From an uncultured cyanobacterium (GTDB taxonomy: Bacteria > Cyanobacteriota > Cyanobacteriia > PCC-6307 > Cyanobiaceae): a DNA stretch of 34,627 bases. Under the pieces are notes generated by a model. It did not search any database and was not told the origin of the DNA. It was given only the letters and a program-made list of their open reading frames with translations. The stretch spans positions 1 to 34,627 of the forward strand of contig CAIOGZ010000079.1 in assembly GCA_903858015.1 (NCBI GenBank), given 5' to 3'. The stretch's first letter is position 1. Each line of letters opens with the position of its first letter. Shown piece by piece: positions 1 to 8,666 of the stretch. Position numbers and translations under genes: made by a program.

Positions 1-1
1 C

Positions 2-268
2 CTGAAGCGGGTCTGCCTAGGGCGTGATCTACCCGACGCTGGCGCCTGTGCTCTCTTTGATCGCAGCACAAAGAACGGAGAGGACATGCGCCAAGCCCAG
101 CGACTGTTGGCCGCTGCCGTGGCCACTGTCGTTGGCAAAAGCGAAGAGCGGGCCGTGGCGAGTCTGTTCAGCCCAGGCGGCACCCATGCCTTGGCCGGTG
201 AATTCGCTGGCAGCAACGATTTCGAAGTGGTGGCCTTCCTGGTGGTGCTGGCCGAGGAGCCAGGATGA
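2..268 (+). CDS. C-terminal end of a large protein, possibly a helicase (partial)
   Basis: This frame is open from the left edge to a TGA at 266-268, so only the last 88 or so codons are visible. No catalytic motif lies in this piece. Its ATGA overlap with the DUF4391 gene shows that it belongs to the same operon. In similar operons the gene before DUF4391 is often a SNF2/DEAD-type helicase, which is the basis for the suggested identity. That is inference from context; the visible residues alone do not prove it. An internal ATG at 86 is probably not the true start, because the frame continues upstream. Confidence 0.5.
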   Translation: MKRVCLGRDLPDAGACALFDRSTKNGEDMRQAQRLLAAAVATVVGKSEERAVASLFSPGGTHALAGEFAGSNDFEVVAFLVVLAEEPG

Positions 269-1023
269 AGGAATGGCTGCTCCTTGATGCCTTCGATCTG
301 CCCGCGACAGCCAGGGTCGACAAGCGGGTGCCCAAGACCTTGCTGCTGGAGCACGGGGCGCGGACGCCCGCCGACAAGCGGCAAATCCACGAGGGAATCG
401 AGCAACTCGTCTGGGTGGCCGCCCTCAAGCCCACCACGATCGCTGTGGCGGAGTATCGCGACGAGTTGCGGGAAGTACTGGAGATTGCTGTGCTGCGACT
501 CACGTTGCGGGCAACCGCCAAGGCGGGCCGCCTGATCGAGCTGGTCCACCGCGCTGTGCCCTATCCCGTGCTTCTGATCGCCGAGCAGGGTTCCAGTGTT
601 GGCCTGTCTGCCGCTCACAAACGCTGGTCTCAAGCTGAGGCAGGCAAGACGGTGCTGGATGGTGATGTGATCACCGTTGAGTGGGACGCCGACCAGGACA
701 ATCAACGCTGGCCGGGCTTCTGTGAGGCGCTCGCCTTAGGTCAACAGCCACGCACCAACCTGCAGGAGTTGTATCAGGGTTGGATCGATAGGCTCTTGGC
801 CTTACAGGCTGCTCATGTCACAGGTGTCATTGCGGTGCCCACCAACGCTGGGCAGGCTGAGCAGCGCCGCGAGGCTCTGCAAGAATCAGCACGCCTGCAC
901 AAGGAGATCGCCCGCTTGCGGGCCACTGCCGCCAAGGAAAAGCAGATGTCCCGGCGCGTAGATCTGAACCTGGAACTCAAGCGCCTGGAAGCAGCCCTAG
1001 CTGCCGCCCACGCCAACCTGTGA
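265..1023 (+). CDS. DUF4391 domain protein
   Basis: A 252-residue protein of the DUF4391 type, recognised by its overall pattern and its operon position next to mod and res. The N-terminal half is a mixed alpha/beta region. The last 55 residues or so are charged and helical, rich in E, R, K and A, and look like a coiled coil. No enzymatic motif is evident and the family has no established biochemical role. It starts with an ATG that overlaps the stop of the upstream gene (ATGA at 265) and ends overlapping the GTG start of mod (GTGA at 1020). Tight coupling suggests it is made in fixed ratio with the methyltransferase and acts in the same defence complex; that role is inferred. Confidence 0.75.
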   Translation: MKEWLLLDAFDLPATARVDKRVPKTLLLEHGARTPADKRQIHEGIEQLVWVAALKPTTIAVAEYRDELREVLEIAVLRLTLRATAKAGRLIELVHRAVPYPVLLIAEQGSSVGLSAAHKRWSQAEAGKTVLDGDVITVEWDADQDNQRWPGFCEALALGQQPRTNLQELYQGWIDRLLALQAAHVTGVIAVPTNAGQAEQRREALQESARLHKEIARLRATAAKEKQMSRRVDLNLELKRLEAALAAAHANL

Positions 1024-2996
1024 AGCACGACGCCACCATGCAGAAACTGACAGCCGCCGACCCCGAGACCCATTCCCCCGACCTGGTGGCGGAAAACCTG
1101 GCTGCGTTGCAGGCGCTGTTCCCCGAACTGATCACCGAGGGGGCGGATGGTGTGGTGGTGAATATCGATGTGCTCAAGGCGCTCGTGGGCGATAAGACCG
1201 TGAGCGATGCCGATGAGAAATACGGCCTCAACTGGCATGGCAAACGCCGTGCCCGCCAGCTGGCCCTCACCCCCTCCACCGGCACCCTGCGCCCCTCCCC
1301 GGAAGACAGCGTGGACTGGGACACCACCCAGAATCTCATGATCGAGGGTGACAACCTGGAAGTTCTCAAGCTCCTGCAAAAGAGCTATGCGGGCAAAGTG
1401 AAGCTTATCTATATCGACCCGCCCTACAACACTGGCAAGGATTTTGTCTATCCCGATAAGTTTCAGGATAATATCAAGAACTACCTGGAACTCACCGGCC
1501 AAACAGGAGACGGTGGCAAGAAACTCTCCTCCAATACCGAAGCCTCAGGGCGCTTTCATACGGATTGGCTTAATATGATGTATCCGCGCTTAAGGCTAGC
1601 GCGGAATCTCCTGCGGGAGGATGGGCTGATCTTTATCAGCATCAATGACAAAGAGCTCAACAACCTCATTGCTCTTTGTGATGACATTTTTGGGGAAACG
1701 AATCATCTTGCGACATTCGTGGCGGTGAACGAGGGGAATATAGATAACCAGAGCCGCTTCAAGGTAAACCACGAATATATTGTCGCCTTCGGGAAAGATG
1801 AATCCAAGATTCTAGCGCCGCCTGTGGTTGATCCCAACATTCCAGAGTCAAGCAAGATCTTCAAAGAGGATATTGAGAATACAGTGGTTCAGAATGGCCC
1901 TGGCAATCCAGTCAGCAGCGTGAGACTCTCTATTGGATTCCCTGCGAGCTTTGAAGATGGCGTGATCGAGCCCAAAGATGATTTTTGGCCAAAACTGAGT
2001 GACTCAGTGCGGGTAGTCGCAGGACAAACAGCGAATATCGTTACAGTCACAAGTGGATGGAAGTGCAAGACTCTTTTGGAAAGCTTTATTGAAAACAATT
2101 TTCAGCCAGTTTTGGATGGCAAAGGCCAACAAACAGTCTTTTATCTCTCTAATACGGGTGCAGTGTTCTACAAGAAGCGCCGCATGGAAGAGCCGAGCCA
2201 TATGCTCACCGTCCTTCGTGGTTTAGGTACCGTTCAAGCTGAGTCTGCGAGACTCGCCAAGTTGGGCATTGAATTCTCCTATCCGAAGCCTACTGGCTTA
2301 CTCGACTATCTTATTCGAGCGGGGACATCGGCTGGTGACTTGGTTCTTGATTTCTTCGCAGGATCAGGAACAACTGGCGAAGCTGCGATAAATCTTGGCA
2401 AGGATCAATCCAGTCGCAGATTCATTCTTATTCAGCTTCCCGAACCGATTGATCTCGATCACTATTCAAATATCGCCGAACTGACCAAAGAGCGTCTGCG
2501 CCGGGCTGGGAAGAAGATTCGGGAGGAGAACCCATTGCTAGCTGGCGACCTCGGCTTCCGCGTCTTCAAGCTGGACTCTACAAACATCTTGGAATGGGAC
2601 CCAGACCGCGACAAGATCGCCGAAACCCTCGAAGCCTCCATCGAGCACCTCAAGACAGACCGTACTGAGCAGGACATCCTCTTTGAGCTGCTGCTCAAGC
2701 TGGGGCTTGATCTATGCGTGCCGATTGAAACCCAAAAGATGGAAGGCAATGCAAAGCAGATCCACGATCTCCATTCCATTGGTGGAGGCTCACTGCTGGT
2801 CTGCCTCTCCAAATCCATTCCGCAGGTCGATGTGGAGCCTATGGCTCTTGCCCTCGTGGCATGGCATCAGGAGTTGAAGCCTGCCGGAGACACCACTGTC
2901 ATCTTCAGAGATAGCGCCTTCGCTGATGACGTGGCCAAGACCAACATCACCGCCATCCTCCAGCAACACGGCTTGGAAACCGTGAGAAGCCTGTGA
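1020..2996 (+). CDS. mod: Type III-like DNA methyltransferase subunit (Mod)
   Basis: A 658-residue site-specific adenine-N6 type methyltransferase. The catalytic motif DPPYNT lies at about residues 133-138. The S-adenosylmethionine motif DFFAGSGTTGEA comes later, from about residue 444. This order (motif IV before motif I) is that of beta-class enzymes, which include type III Mod subunits. The variable middle (residues 160-420) would hold target recognition and has a lower GC content than the flanks. Translation probably starts at the GTG at 1020, overlapping the DUF4391 stop; an in-frame ATG at 1038 is an alternative. The frame is intact, so it may still methylate DNA although its partner res is broken. 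Confidence 0.92.
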   Translation: MKHDATMQKLTAADPETHSPDLVAENLAALQALFPELITEGADGVVVNIDVLKALVGDKTVSDADEKYGLNWHGKRRARQLALTPSTGTLRPSPEDSVDWDTTQNLMIEGDNLEVLKLLQKSYAGKVKLIYIDPPYNTGKDFVYPDKFQDNIKNYLELTGQTGDGGKKLSSNTEASGRFHTDWLNMMYPRLRLARNLLREDGLIFISINDKELNNLIALCDDIFGETNHLATFVAVNEGNIDNQSRFKVNHEYIVAFGKDESKILAPPVVDPNIPESSKIFKEDIENTVVQNGPGNPVSSVRLSIGFPASFEDGVIEPKDDFWPKLSDSVRVVAGQTANIVTVTSGWKCKTLLESFIENNFQPVLDGKGQQTVFYLSNTGAVFYKKRRMEEPSHMLTVLRGLGTVQAESARLAKLGIEFSYPKPTGLLDYLIRAGTSAGDLVLDFFAGSGTTGEAAINLGKDQSSRRFILIQLPEPIDLDHYSNIAELTKERLRRAGKKIREENPLLAGDLGFRVFKLDSTNILEWDPDRDKIAETLEASIEHLKTDRTEQDILFELLLKLGLDLCVPIETQKMEGNAKQIHDLHSIGGGSLLVCLSKSIPQVDVEPMALALVAWHQELKPAGDTTVIFRDSAFADDVAKTNITAILQQHGLETVRSL

Positions 2997-3859
2997 ATAA
3001 AGAACTTATTCAGAAGATGCAGAGCCAGTTTGATGCGCTTGCCCGCAAGGAGCCAGGCGGCGATGCGGTGGAGTTTTGGTTCGCCAGAGACCTACAGGCT
3101 CCCTTGGGCTACGCCCGGTGGGAAAACTTTATGACTGCCATCAAGCGAGCAATCGAGTCGTGCCGAACAACCGACTTTGACCCGGAACACCATTTTCGTG
3201 GCGTCACGAAAATGGTTGCGATCGGCAGCGGCGCAGAACGAACGATCGATGATTTCATGCTCACGCGCTATGCCTGCTATCTGATTGCTCAGAATGGTGA
3301 TCCACGCAAAGAGCCGATCGCCTTTGCTCAGAGCTACTTTGCCGTGCAGACGCGCAAACAAGAGCTGATTGAAGAGCGGATGAACTTGATCCGCCGGCTG
3401 GAAGCTCGGGAGAAACTGCGGGCCTCTGAGAAGGCGCTTTCTGACAATATCTATGAGCGCGGTGTGGATGACGCTGGTTTTGGACGGATCCGCTCCAAGG
3501 GCGATGCCGCGCTATTTGGCGGACACACAACAAAAGCGATGAAGGATAAATACGGCATCACCCAGACTCGACCGCTGGCCGATTTTCTCCCCACCTTAAC
3601 CATTGCTGCCAAGAATCTGGCAACGGAAATGACCAACCATAACGTGCAGCAAGCCGACCTTCATGGCGAATCCGCCATCACCAACGAACACGTTCAGAAC
3701 AACACCAGTGTCCGCCAGATGTTGGATGATCGCGGCATCAAGCCGGAAGCTTTACCGGCAGAAGAGGATATCAAGAAGCTGGAACGCCGCGTCAAAACCG
3801 ATGAGAAAAAGCTGGGCAAGAAATCTGGCCGTCTTCCAGATTTGGGAAGTGAACCATGA
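2993..3859 (+). CDS. dinD: DinD-like DNA damage-inducible protein (BRO-N domain)
   Basis: A 288-residue protein strongly resembling E. coli DinD. Matching landmarks include VKIGSNAKR-like MVAIGSGAERT, the LTRYACYLIAQNGDPRKEP segment, SYFAVQTRKQEL, and the FGGHTTKAMKDKYGI region. The N-terminal 110 residues form a BRO-N-type domain and the C-terminal end is basic and charged (KKLERRVKTDEKK). Known DinD is SOS-induced and antagonises RecA filaments in vitro. Here it lies inside the restriction operon, starting with a GTG that overlaps the mod stop and ending in an ATGA overlap with res. Its likely role is to adjust the DNA-damage response during restriction; that is inference. No SOS box was identified directly upstream. 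Confidence 0.88.
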   Translation: MNKELIQKMQSQFDALARKEPGGDAVEFWFARDLQAPLGYARWENFMTAIKRAIESCRTTDFDPEHHFRGVTKMVAIGSGAERTIDDFMLTRYACYLIAQNGDPRKEPIAFAQSYFAVQTRKQELIEERMNLIRRLEAREKLRASEKALSDNIYERGVDDAGFGRIRSKGDAALFGGHTTKAMKDKYGITQTRPLADFLPTLTIAAKNLATEMTNHNVQQADLHGESAITNEHVQNNTSVRQMLDDRGIKPEALPAEEDIKKLERRVKTDEKKLGKKSGRLPDLGSEP

Positions 3860-5695
3860 AACTTCACTGTGAACCCAACCTCGATTATCAGCTTCAGGCG
3901 ATCGAAGCAGTCTGCGACCTTTTCCATGGGCAAGAAACTTGCCGGACAGAATTCACAGTCCTAAAAGAATCCGCCAGTGGTCAACTTTCTTTACTAGAGA
4001 ACGACCTTGGCATTGGCAACCGGCTCACCCTGCTCGATGACCAGCTACTTGAAAACCTGCATGCCATCCAGCTGCGCCACGGCTTGGCACCCTCGTCTTC
4101 GCTCGCATCCTTTGACTTCACTGTGGAGATGGAAACCGGCACTGGCAAAACCTATGTGTATCTGCGCACCATTTTCGAGCTAAACAAACGCTATGGCTTC
4201 ACCAAGTTTGTGATCGTAGTGCCCTCAGTGGCCATCAAGGAAGGTGTCTTTCACACCATCGAGACTGCAGCCGAACACCTCAAAGGGCTGTACGCAGGCA
4301 CCCCCTTCGACGCCTTCATCTATGACTCTGCCAAACTGGGCCAGGTGCGCAACTTCGCCACCAGCCCCCAGATTCAGATCATGGTGATGACGGTGGGCGC
4401 CATCAACAAATTCGGCGATGAGCAGCAAGCACAGACAGAGGAAGCAGACGAAATCGCTCGACGGGAGAAATCGAAGAATGTGATGTATCGCCCCAGCGAA
4501 AAAACCGGCGGCGAGAAGCCCATTGACTTGATCAGAGCAACGTGCCCCATCCTGATTGTTGACGAGCCTCAAAGCGTGGAAGGCGGGCTGGATGGCAAGG
4601 GCAAGAAGGCCATGGAGCGCATGAAGCCACTCTGCAACCTGCGCTACTCCGCCACACCGAAGCAGGCCCATCACATGGTCTACAAGCTTGACGCGGTAGA
4701 CGCCTACGAGCGCAAGCTCGTGAAGCAGATCGAAGTGGCGGCAGCCTCGGTGGAAGGTGGTTTTAACAAGCCGTTTGTACGGCTGCTATCCGTGAGCAAC
4801 AAAGGTGGCATTCGCGCCAAGGTGGAGCTGGACATACAGGTAGGTTCCGGTGTCGCACGCCGTGAAGTCAGCGTAGAAGACGGAGATCTTCTGGAAATGA
4901 CAACCCAAAGGGCCGTGTACCGCGATTTCAGAATCGGTGAAATTCGCGGAGCCAAGGGCACAGAGTTTCTTGAGCTTTGCTATCCCGGTGGTGAGTCATT
5001 TCTACATATTGGTGAGGCCTATGGAGATGTCGAGCCGCTCGCAATCCAGCGCCAGATGATCAAGCGAACCATCAAGGAACATCTGGACAAGGAGAAGCGC
5101 CTGCGCCCCCAAGGCATCAAGGTGCTCAGCCTGTTCTTCATCGATGCTGTGGAGAAGTATCGGCAATACGACGCCGAGGGCAACAAAGCGAATGGCGACT
5201 ATGCCCGCATCTTTGAAGAGGAATACCGTCGTCTAGCCATCCATCCTGACTACCAGACCCTCTTCCAGGAAGTAGACCTCACAAGTGCGGCCGCAAATGT
5301 TCACGAAGGTTACTTTGCCATCGACAAAAAGAAGGTGGGTGGCAAGACTGTGGAGATATTCAAAGATTCCAAGGGTGAAGGAACCACCAAGGCTGACGAC
5401 GACACCTACAACTTGATCATGCGTGACAAAGAGAAGCTCCTCAGCCTTGATACGCCGTTGAAATTCATCTTTTCCCATTCCGCGCTCCGCGAGGGCTGGG
5501 ACAATCCGAACGTCTTCCAGATCTGCGCCCTGCGGGAGATGACCTCCGAGCAGCAGCGCCGTCAGACCATCGGCCGTGGCCTGCGCCTCTGCGTGAATCA
5601 ACAGGGTGAACGCTTACGCGGGTTCGAAACCAATACGCTCACCGTGATCGCCACCGAGAGCTACGAGCAGTTCGCAGAAAACCTCCAAAAGGAAA
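3856..5695 (+). pseudogene. res: Type III-like restriction subunit Res, 5' part, cut by an IS element
   Basis: This is the helicase half of a type III-like Res subunit. It carries Walker A GTGKT at residues 95-99, a DEPQ box at 236-239 in place of DEAH, SATP at 265-268, and a motif VI-like stretch QQRRQTIGRGLRL near the end. After ENLQKE the frame runs into the IS1595 element and stops at 5700 after one foreign codon. Joining the target-site duplicates restores LQKEIEADTG, which proves continuity with the 3' part at 6729. It starts at ATG 3856, overlapping the dinD stop. The intact protein would be about 1010 residues; this fragment lacks the nuclease domain. Confidence 0.9.
5688..5695. repeat. 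Left target-site duplication of IS1595-type element
   Basis: The 8-bp AAAGGAAA sits directly left of the element and is repeated exactly at 6729-6736. Eight-bp duplications are characteristic of the IS1595 family. Confidence 0.93.
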
Positions 5696-5717
5696 CTTGA
5701 TTAGGTAGCTAGCTCCG
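5696..5717 (+). repeat. Left terminal inverted repeat
   Basis: This 22-bp end matches the reverse complement of 6707-6728 with two mismatches. The transposase stop codon (TAA on the minus strand, 5701-5703) lies within it. Confidence 0.92.
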
Positions 5718-6663
5718 CACTCCTCAAGATGCGTTCCGGCCGAGCGCCGCAGCTGCAGATGGCATGAACCACTCGCTCAGTCATTGTTGACAAGTTGAAG
5801 CGTCGGTTGAAGCGGTAATTGAAGGCACCCAGGTAGCGATCAGCGTACTTATCGAATTTCAGGGCATGGAAGGTGCCGCTGAAGCTTGTTTTCAAGTTGC
5901 TGAGGACCGTGTTGATCCAGCGGAATACCGGCAGTTCATTGGGATGGCGTCCTTTCACGACCACAGCTTGATGCAGGCAACCGACTTCTGTCACGGCGCG
6001 AAAGCAGGCCAGCCCATCCGAGATCACTTCACATCCTATTGCCAGTGAATCCTGTGCCCAGTCAGCGATGGCAGCAAAGGAGAACGTGGCCACGGTGGCA
6101 AGCTTCACGTAACGAGGGTGGCCCGCATCATCGACAGATACGGCCGCCACGATCGGCACCTTGTTCTCTGATCCACGACCAGGCTTACCACCACAGCGTT
6201 CTCCGCCAAGGTAGGCATCATCCACCTGTACCTTTCCCCGCAGGACATAAGCCCCATCCCGCTCCTTCATCGCCTGCATGATCTTGTTGTGAACCAGCCA
6301 TGCCGTGCGGTAGTTCACGCCCAGATGGCGCCTCAGAGCGAGTGAGGAGATGCCCGTCTTGGCCTGGCCCACCAGGTAGAAAGCGAGAAACCAGGTCGTT
6401 AGCGGCAACTTGGTCGCCTCCAGGATGGTTCCTGCCGTGAGGGTGGCCTGATGACGGCAGCTCCGGCATTGATAGCGCTTGTGGCGCCTGCCATGGATCA
6501 ACCCGTATTCCTTGCACTCACAGCGGGGGCAACGGAAACCATCAGGCCAGCGTGCCTGCTCCAGGGCGGCCTCACATTTCTCCTCGGTGCCGTAGAGCTC
6601 GATGAACCTAGGCAGCGACAGGCTTGCCTGAAACTGGATTCGATTCATGGCCATGGCAAACAC
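5701..6663 (-). CDS. IS1595-family transposase
   Basis: A 320-residue transposase. A zinc-ribbon near the N-terminus has CPRC and CRSC pairs about 25 residues apart. The catalytic core follows: the first Asp is in QVDDAYLGGE, the second in VISDGLACF, and the third position lies in the LSNLKTSFSGTFH stretch, where Asn/Lys replaces the classic Glu, as is common in the ISXO2-like branch of IS1595. The frame is intact. The ATG at 6663 is the furthest upstream; ATGs four and six codons in are also possible. It is the only gene of the element and is transcribed opposite to res. Confidence 0.95.
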   Translation of the reverse strand: MFAMAMNRIQFQASLSLPRFIELYGTEEKCEAALEQARWPDGFRCPRCECKEYGLIHGRRHKRYQCRSCRHQATLTAGTILEATKLPLTTWFLAFYLVGQAKTGISSLALRRHLGVNYRTAWLVHNKIMQAMKERDGAYVLRGKVQVDDAYLGGERCGGKPGRGSENKVPIVAAVSVDDAGHPRYVKLATVATFSFAAIADWAQDSLAIGCEVISDGLACFRAVTEVGCLHQAVVVKGRHPNELPVFRWINTVLSNLKTSFSGTFHALKFDKYADRYLGAFNYRFNRRFNLSTMTERVVHAICSCGARPERILRSAELAT

Positions 6664-6706
6664 AACTGGTACAGGCGTATCAGTTTAGGCAGGAACGGCC
6701 TGCTGA

Positions 6707-6728
6707 CGGAGCTTGCTGCCTAATCAAG
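6707..6728 (-). repeat. Right terminal inverted repeat
   Basis: This is the partner of 5696-5717 and reads CTTGATTAGG inwards on the minus strand. It is followed immediately by the second AAAGGAAA copy. Confidence 0.92.
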
Positions 6729-6736
6729 AAAGGAAA
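6729..6736. repeat. Right target-site duplication of IS1595-type element
   Basis: AAAGGAAA, identical to 5688-5695. Removing one copy plus the element restores the res frame across the junction. Confidence 0.93.
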
Positions 6737-7931
6737 TCGAAGCCGATACAGGCATCCGCTTCGGCATTGTTGAAGCCCACCAGTTCGCTGGTCTCACCAC
6801 CATCGGAGCGATGGCCAACCCGCACCGCTGGGGATTGAGCAGTCGAAGCTGCTCTGGGAATATCTAAAGACTGAAAAGTATCTCAACGCCCAAGGCAAGG
6901 TGCAAGACGCACTGCGGTCAGCGCTCAAGCACGGCACATTGACCCTGCCGGAGCCGTTCACATCCCAGCTCCCCCTGGTGAAGGAGATCCTGCGCAAGCT
7001 CGCCGGCCGACTGGAGATCAAAGATGCAGACCAACGCAGGCCAGTAAAGACTCGCCAAGCTGTTCTTTACGGCGCAGACTTCAAAGCCCTCTGGGATCGC
7101 ATCAAGCACAAGACCACCTACCGGGTGCAGTTCGACAACGAGGCCCTGCTGACCAACTGCATCAAGGCGCTGGCAGAAGCACCAGCCGTCGCCAAAACCC
7201 GCCTGCAATGGCGCAAGGCCGACATCGCCATCGGCCGCTCAGGTGTGGACGCGACGGAGAAGTCCGCCGCCGCACCCGTGACCCTCGACGAGAGCGACAT
7301 CGAACTGCCCGACATCCTGACCGATCTTCAGGACAAGACCTCGCTCACACGTCGCAGCATTTACCGAATCCTTGTAGATAGCAAGCGGCTTGATGATTTC
7401 AAGCGCAACCCGCAGCAGTTCATCGAACTGGCCGCTGAGATCATCAATCGAACCAAGCGAATGGCACTGGTGGATGGCATCAAGTACCAGCGCATCGGAG
7501 ATGATGCCTACTACGCCCAGCAGTTGTTCGAGAGCCAGGAGCTATCGGGTTATCTCAAGTCAATGATTGATGCCAACAAATCCGTCCATGAGCAGGTTAT
7601 TTACCAATCGGACACCGAACGAACGTTTGCCGAAGATCTCGAAAAAAACGAGGCGATCAAGGTCTACGCCAAACTCCCCGCCTGGTTCAAGGTTCCTACC
7701 CCCCTAGGCCCATACAATCCAGATTGGGCCGTCCTGGTTGATAAGCCTGAGGGGGAGCGGCTGTATCTCGTAGTGGAAACGAAGAGCAATTTATTCACCG
7801 ATGACTTGCGCGACAAGGAAAGTGCCAAGATCAGTTGCGGTGAAGCACATTTCCAGGCTCTTGCAGTCGGCGCAAATCCTGCTCACTACATGGTGGCCAG
7901 GAATGTAGCCGATGTCTTGTCCGACCTTTGA
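6729..7931 (+). pseudogene. res: Type III-like restriction subunit Res, 3' part with frameshift
   Basis: This continues res after the IS. The first 27 or so codons read KEIEADTGIRFGIVEAHQF in the original frame. One base is then missing after 6809: GGA-GC-GAT should be GGA-GCN-GAT. The correct sequence (DGQPAPLGIEQSKLLW, then GKVQDALRSALKHG) resumes one frame over and runs to the stop at 7931. The original frame instead ends at a TAA in the codons near 6867. The C-terminal PD-(D/E)xK nuclease is visible as NPDWAVLV near 7717 and VVETKS near 7773. A GTG at 6900 could start a 343-residue stand-alone nuclease fragment, but nothing shows that it is made. Confidence 0.88.
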
Positions 7932-8105
7932 TTGTGGATCTTTAACAATATCCACCCAGGCCGCGGCATCAGTGCAGAGCGCCGCGGCTGGCCCTCGGCT
8001 GAACCAGCCGGACCGGCCGGCCCTTAGCCATTGGCCATTCCACCAATAAAGCCCCCCCCCAACCCCCTGCGCCAAGCTGGCGCCACCTCCCCTACCCACC
8101 CCGCG

Positions 8106-8666
8106 ATGGCGCCCCTGCCGCCCCCCGAGCCCGCGCGACAGCTCGAAACCACGGCCAGCCTCGATGCCGGCAAGTTGCGCTTTGAGCTCAACCGGATGGT
8201 GCTGCCGATCGGGCTGGAGGCCAGCTTCGGGGTGATCCGCCACCCCGGCGCCTCCCTGGCGGTGCCCGTGCTCGACGACGGCCGCGTGGTGATCCTGCGC
8301 CAGTACCGCTTTGCGGTGGCCGCCCGGCTGCTGGAGTTTCCAGCCGGCACCCTCGATCCCGGCGAAGCGCCCCTGGCCACGATGGAGCGGGAGCTGCAGG
8401 AGGAGGCCGGCTACCGCGCCAGCCGCTGGGATCCGCTTGGCACCATGCTGCCCTGCCCCGGCTACTCCGATGAGGTGATCCACCTCTTCCTCGCCCGCGA
8501 CCTCACCCGCCTGGAGAGCCCCCCCGCCGGCGACGACGACGAAGACCTGGAGGTGCTGCTGCTGGAGCCGGCCGAGCTGGATCGCTCGATCGCCAGCGGC
8601 GATGACTACCTCGATGGCAAAAGCGTGACCGCCTGGTTCCGCGCCCGCCAGCTGCTGGGGCTGTGA
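8106..8666 (+). CDS. NUDIX hydrolase, ADP-ribose pyrophosphatase-like
   Basis: The NUDIX box is complete: G-x5-E-x7-REL-x-EE-x-GY, read as GTLDPGE followed by RELQEEAGY, in a protein of 186 residues. The upstream GQYRF-like stretch (ILRQYRFAVAARLLEFPAG) is typical of the ADP-sugar pyrophosphatase branch, which hydrolyses ADP-ribose and related nucleotide sugars. The ATG at 8106 is preferred. An upstream in-frame start at 8031 would add a proline-rich stretch unlike the family. The gene overlaps the GTG start of the photolyase gene by four bases, so the two are probably co-translated. The exact substrate cannot be read from the sequence. Confidence 0.88.
   Translation: MAPLPPPEPARQLETTASLDAGKLRFELNRMVLPIGLEASFGVIRHPGASLAVPVLDDGRVVILRQYRFAVAARLLEFPAGTLDPGEAPLATMERELQEEAGYRASRWDPLGTMLPCPGYSDEVIHLFLARDLTRLESPPAGDDDEDLEVLLLEPAELDRSIASGDDYLDGKSVTAWFRARQLLGL

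Larger units (their letters stand above)
5696..6728 (-). mobile_element. Complete IS1595-family insertion sequence, 1033 bp
   Basis: The element is bounded by 22-bp terminal inverted repeats at 5696-5717 and 6707-6728. They begin CTTGATTAGG and differ at two positions. It is flanked by perfect 8-bp direct duplications and holds one transposase gene on the minus strand, which ends inside the left repeat. It is inserted in res. Identical target duplicates and an intact transposase suggest a recent event. Confidence 0.95.

Noticed and set aside
6900-7931. Stand-alone nuclease gene starting at GTG 6900
   Set aside because: The sequence is the direct continuation of res after the 1-base loss. The GTG is just an internal valine codon, with no sign of a new start.
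7791-8483. 230-residue minus-strand frame opposite the NUDIX gene
   Set aside because: It is an antisense shadow in GC-rich sequence; the plus strand carries an unmistakable NUDIX box.
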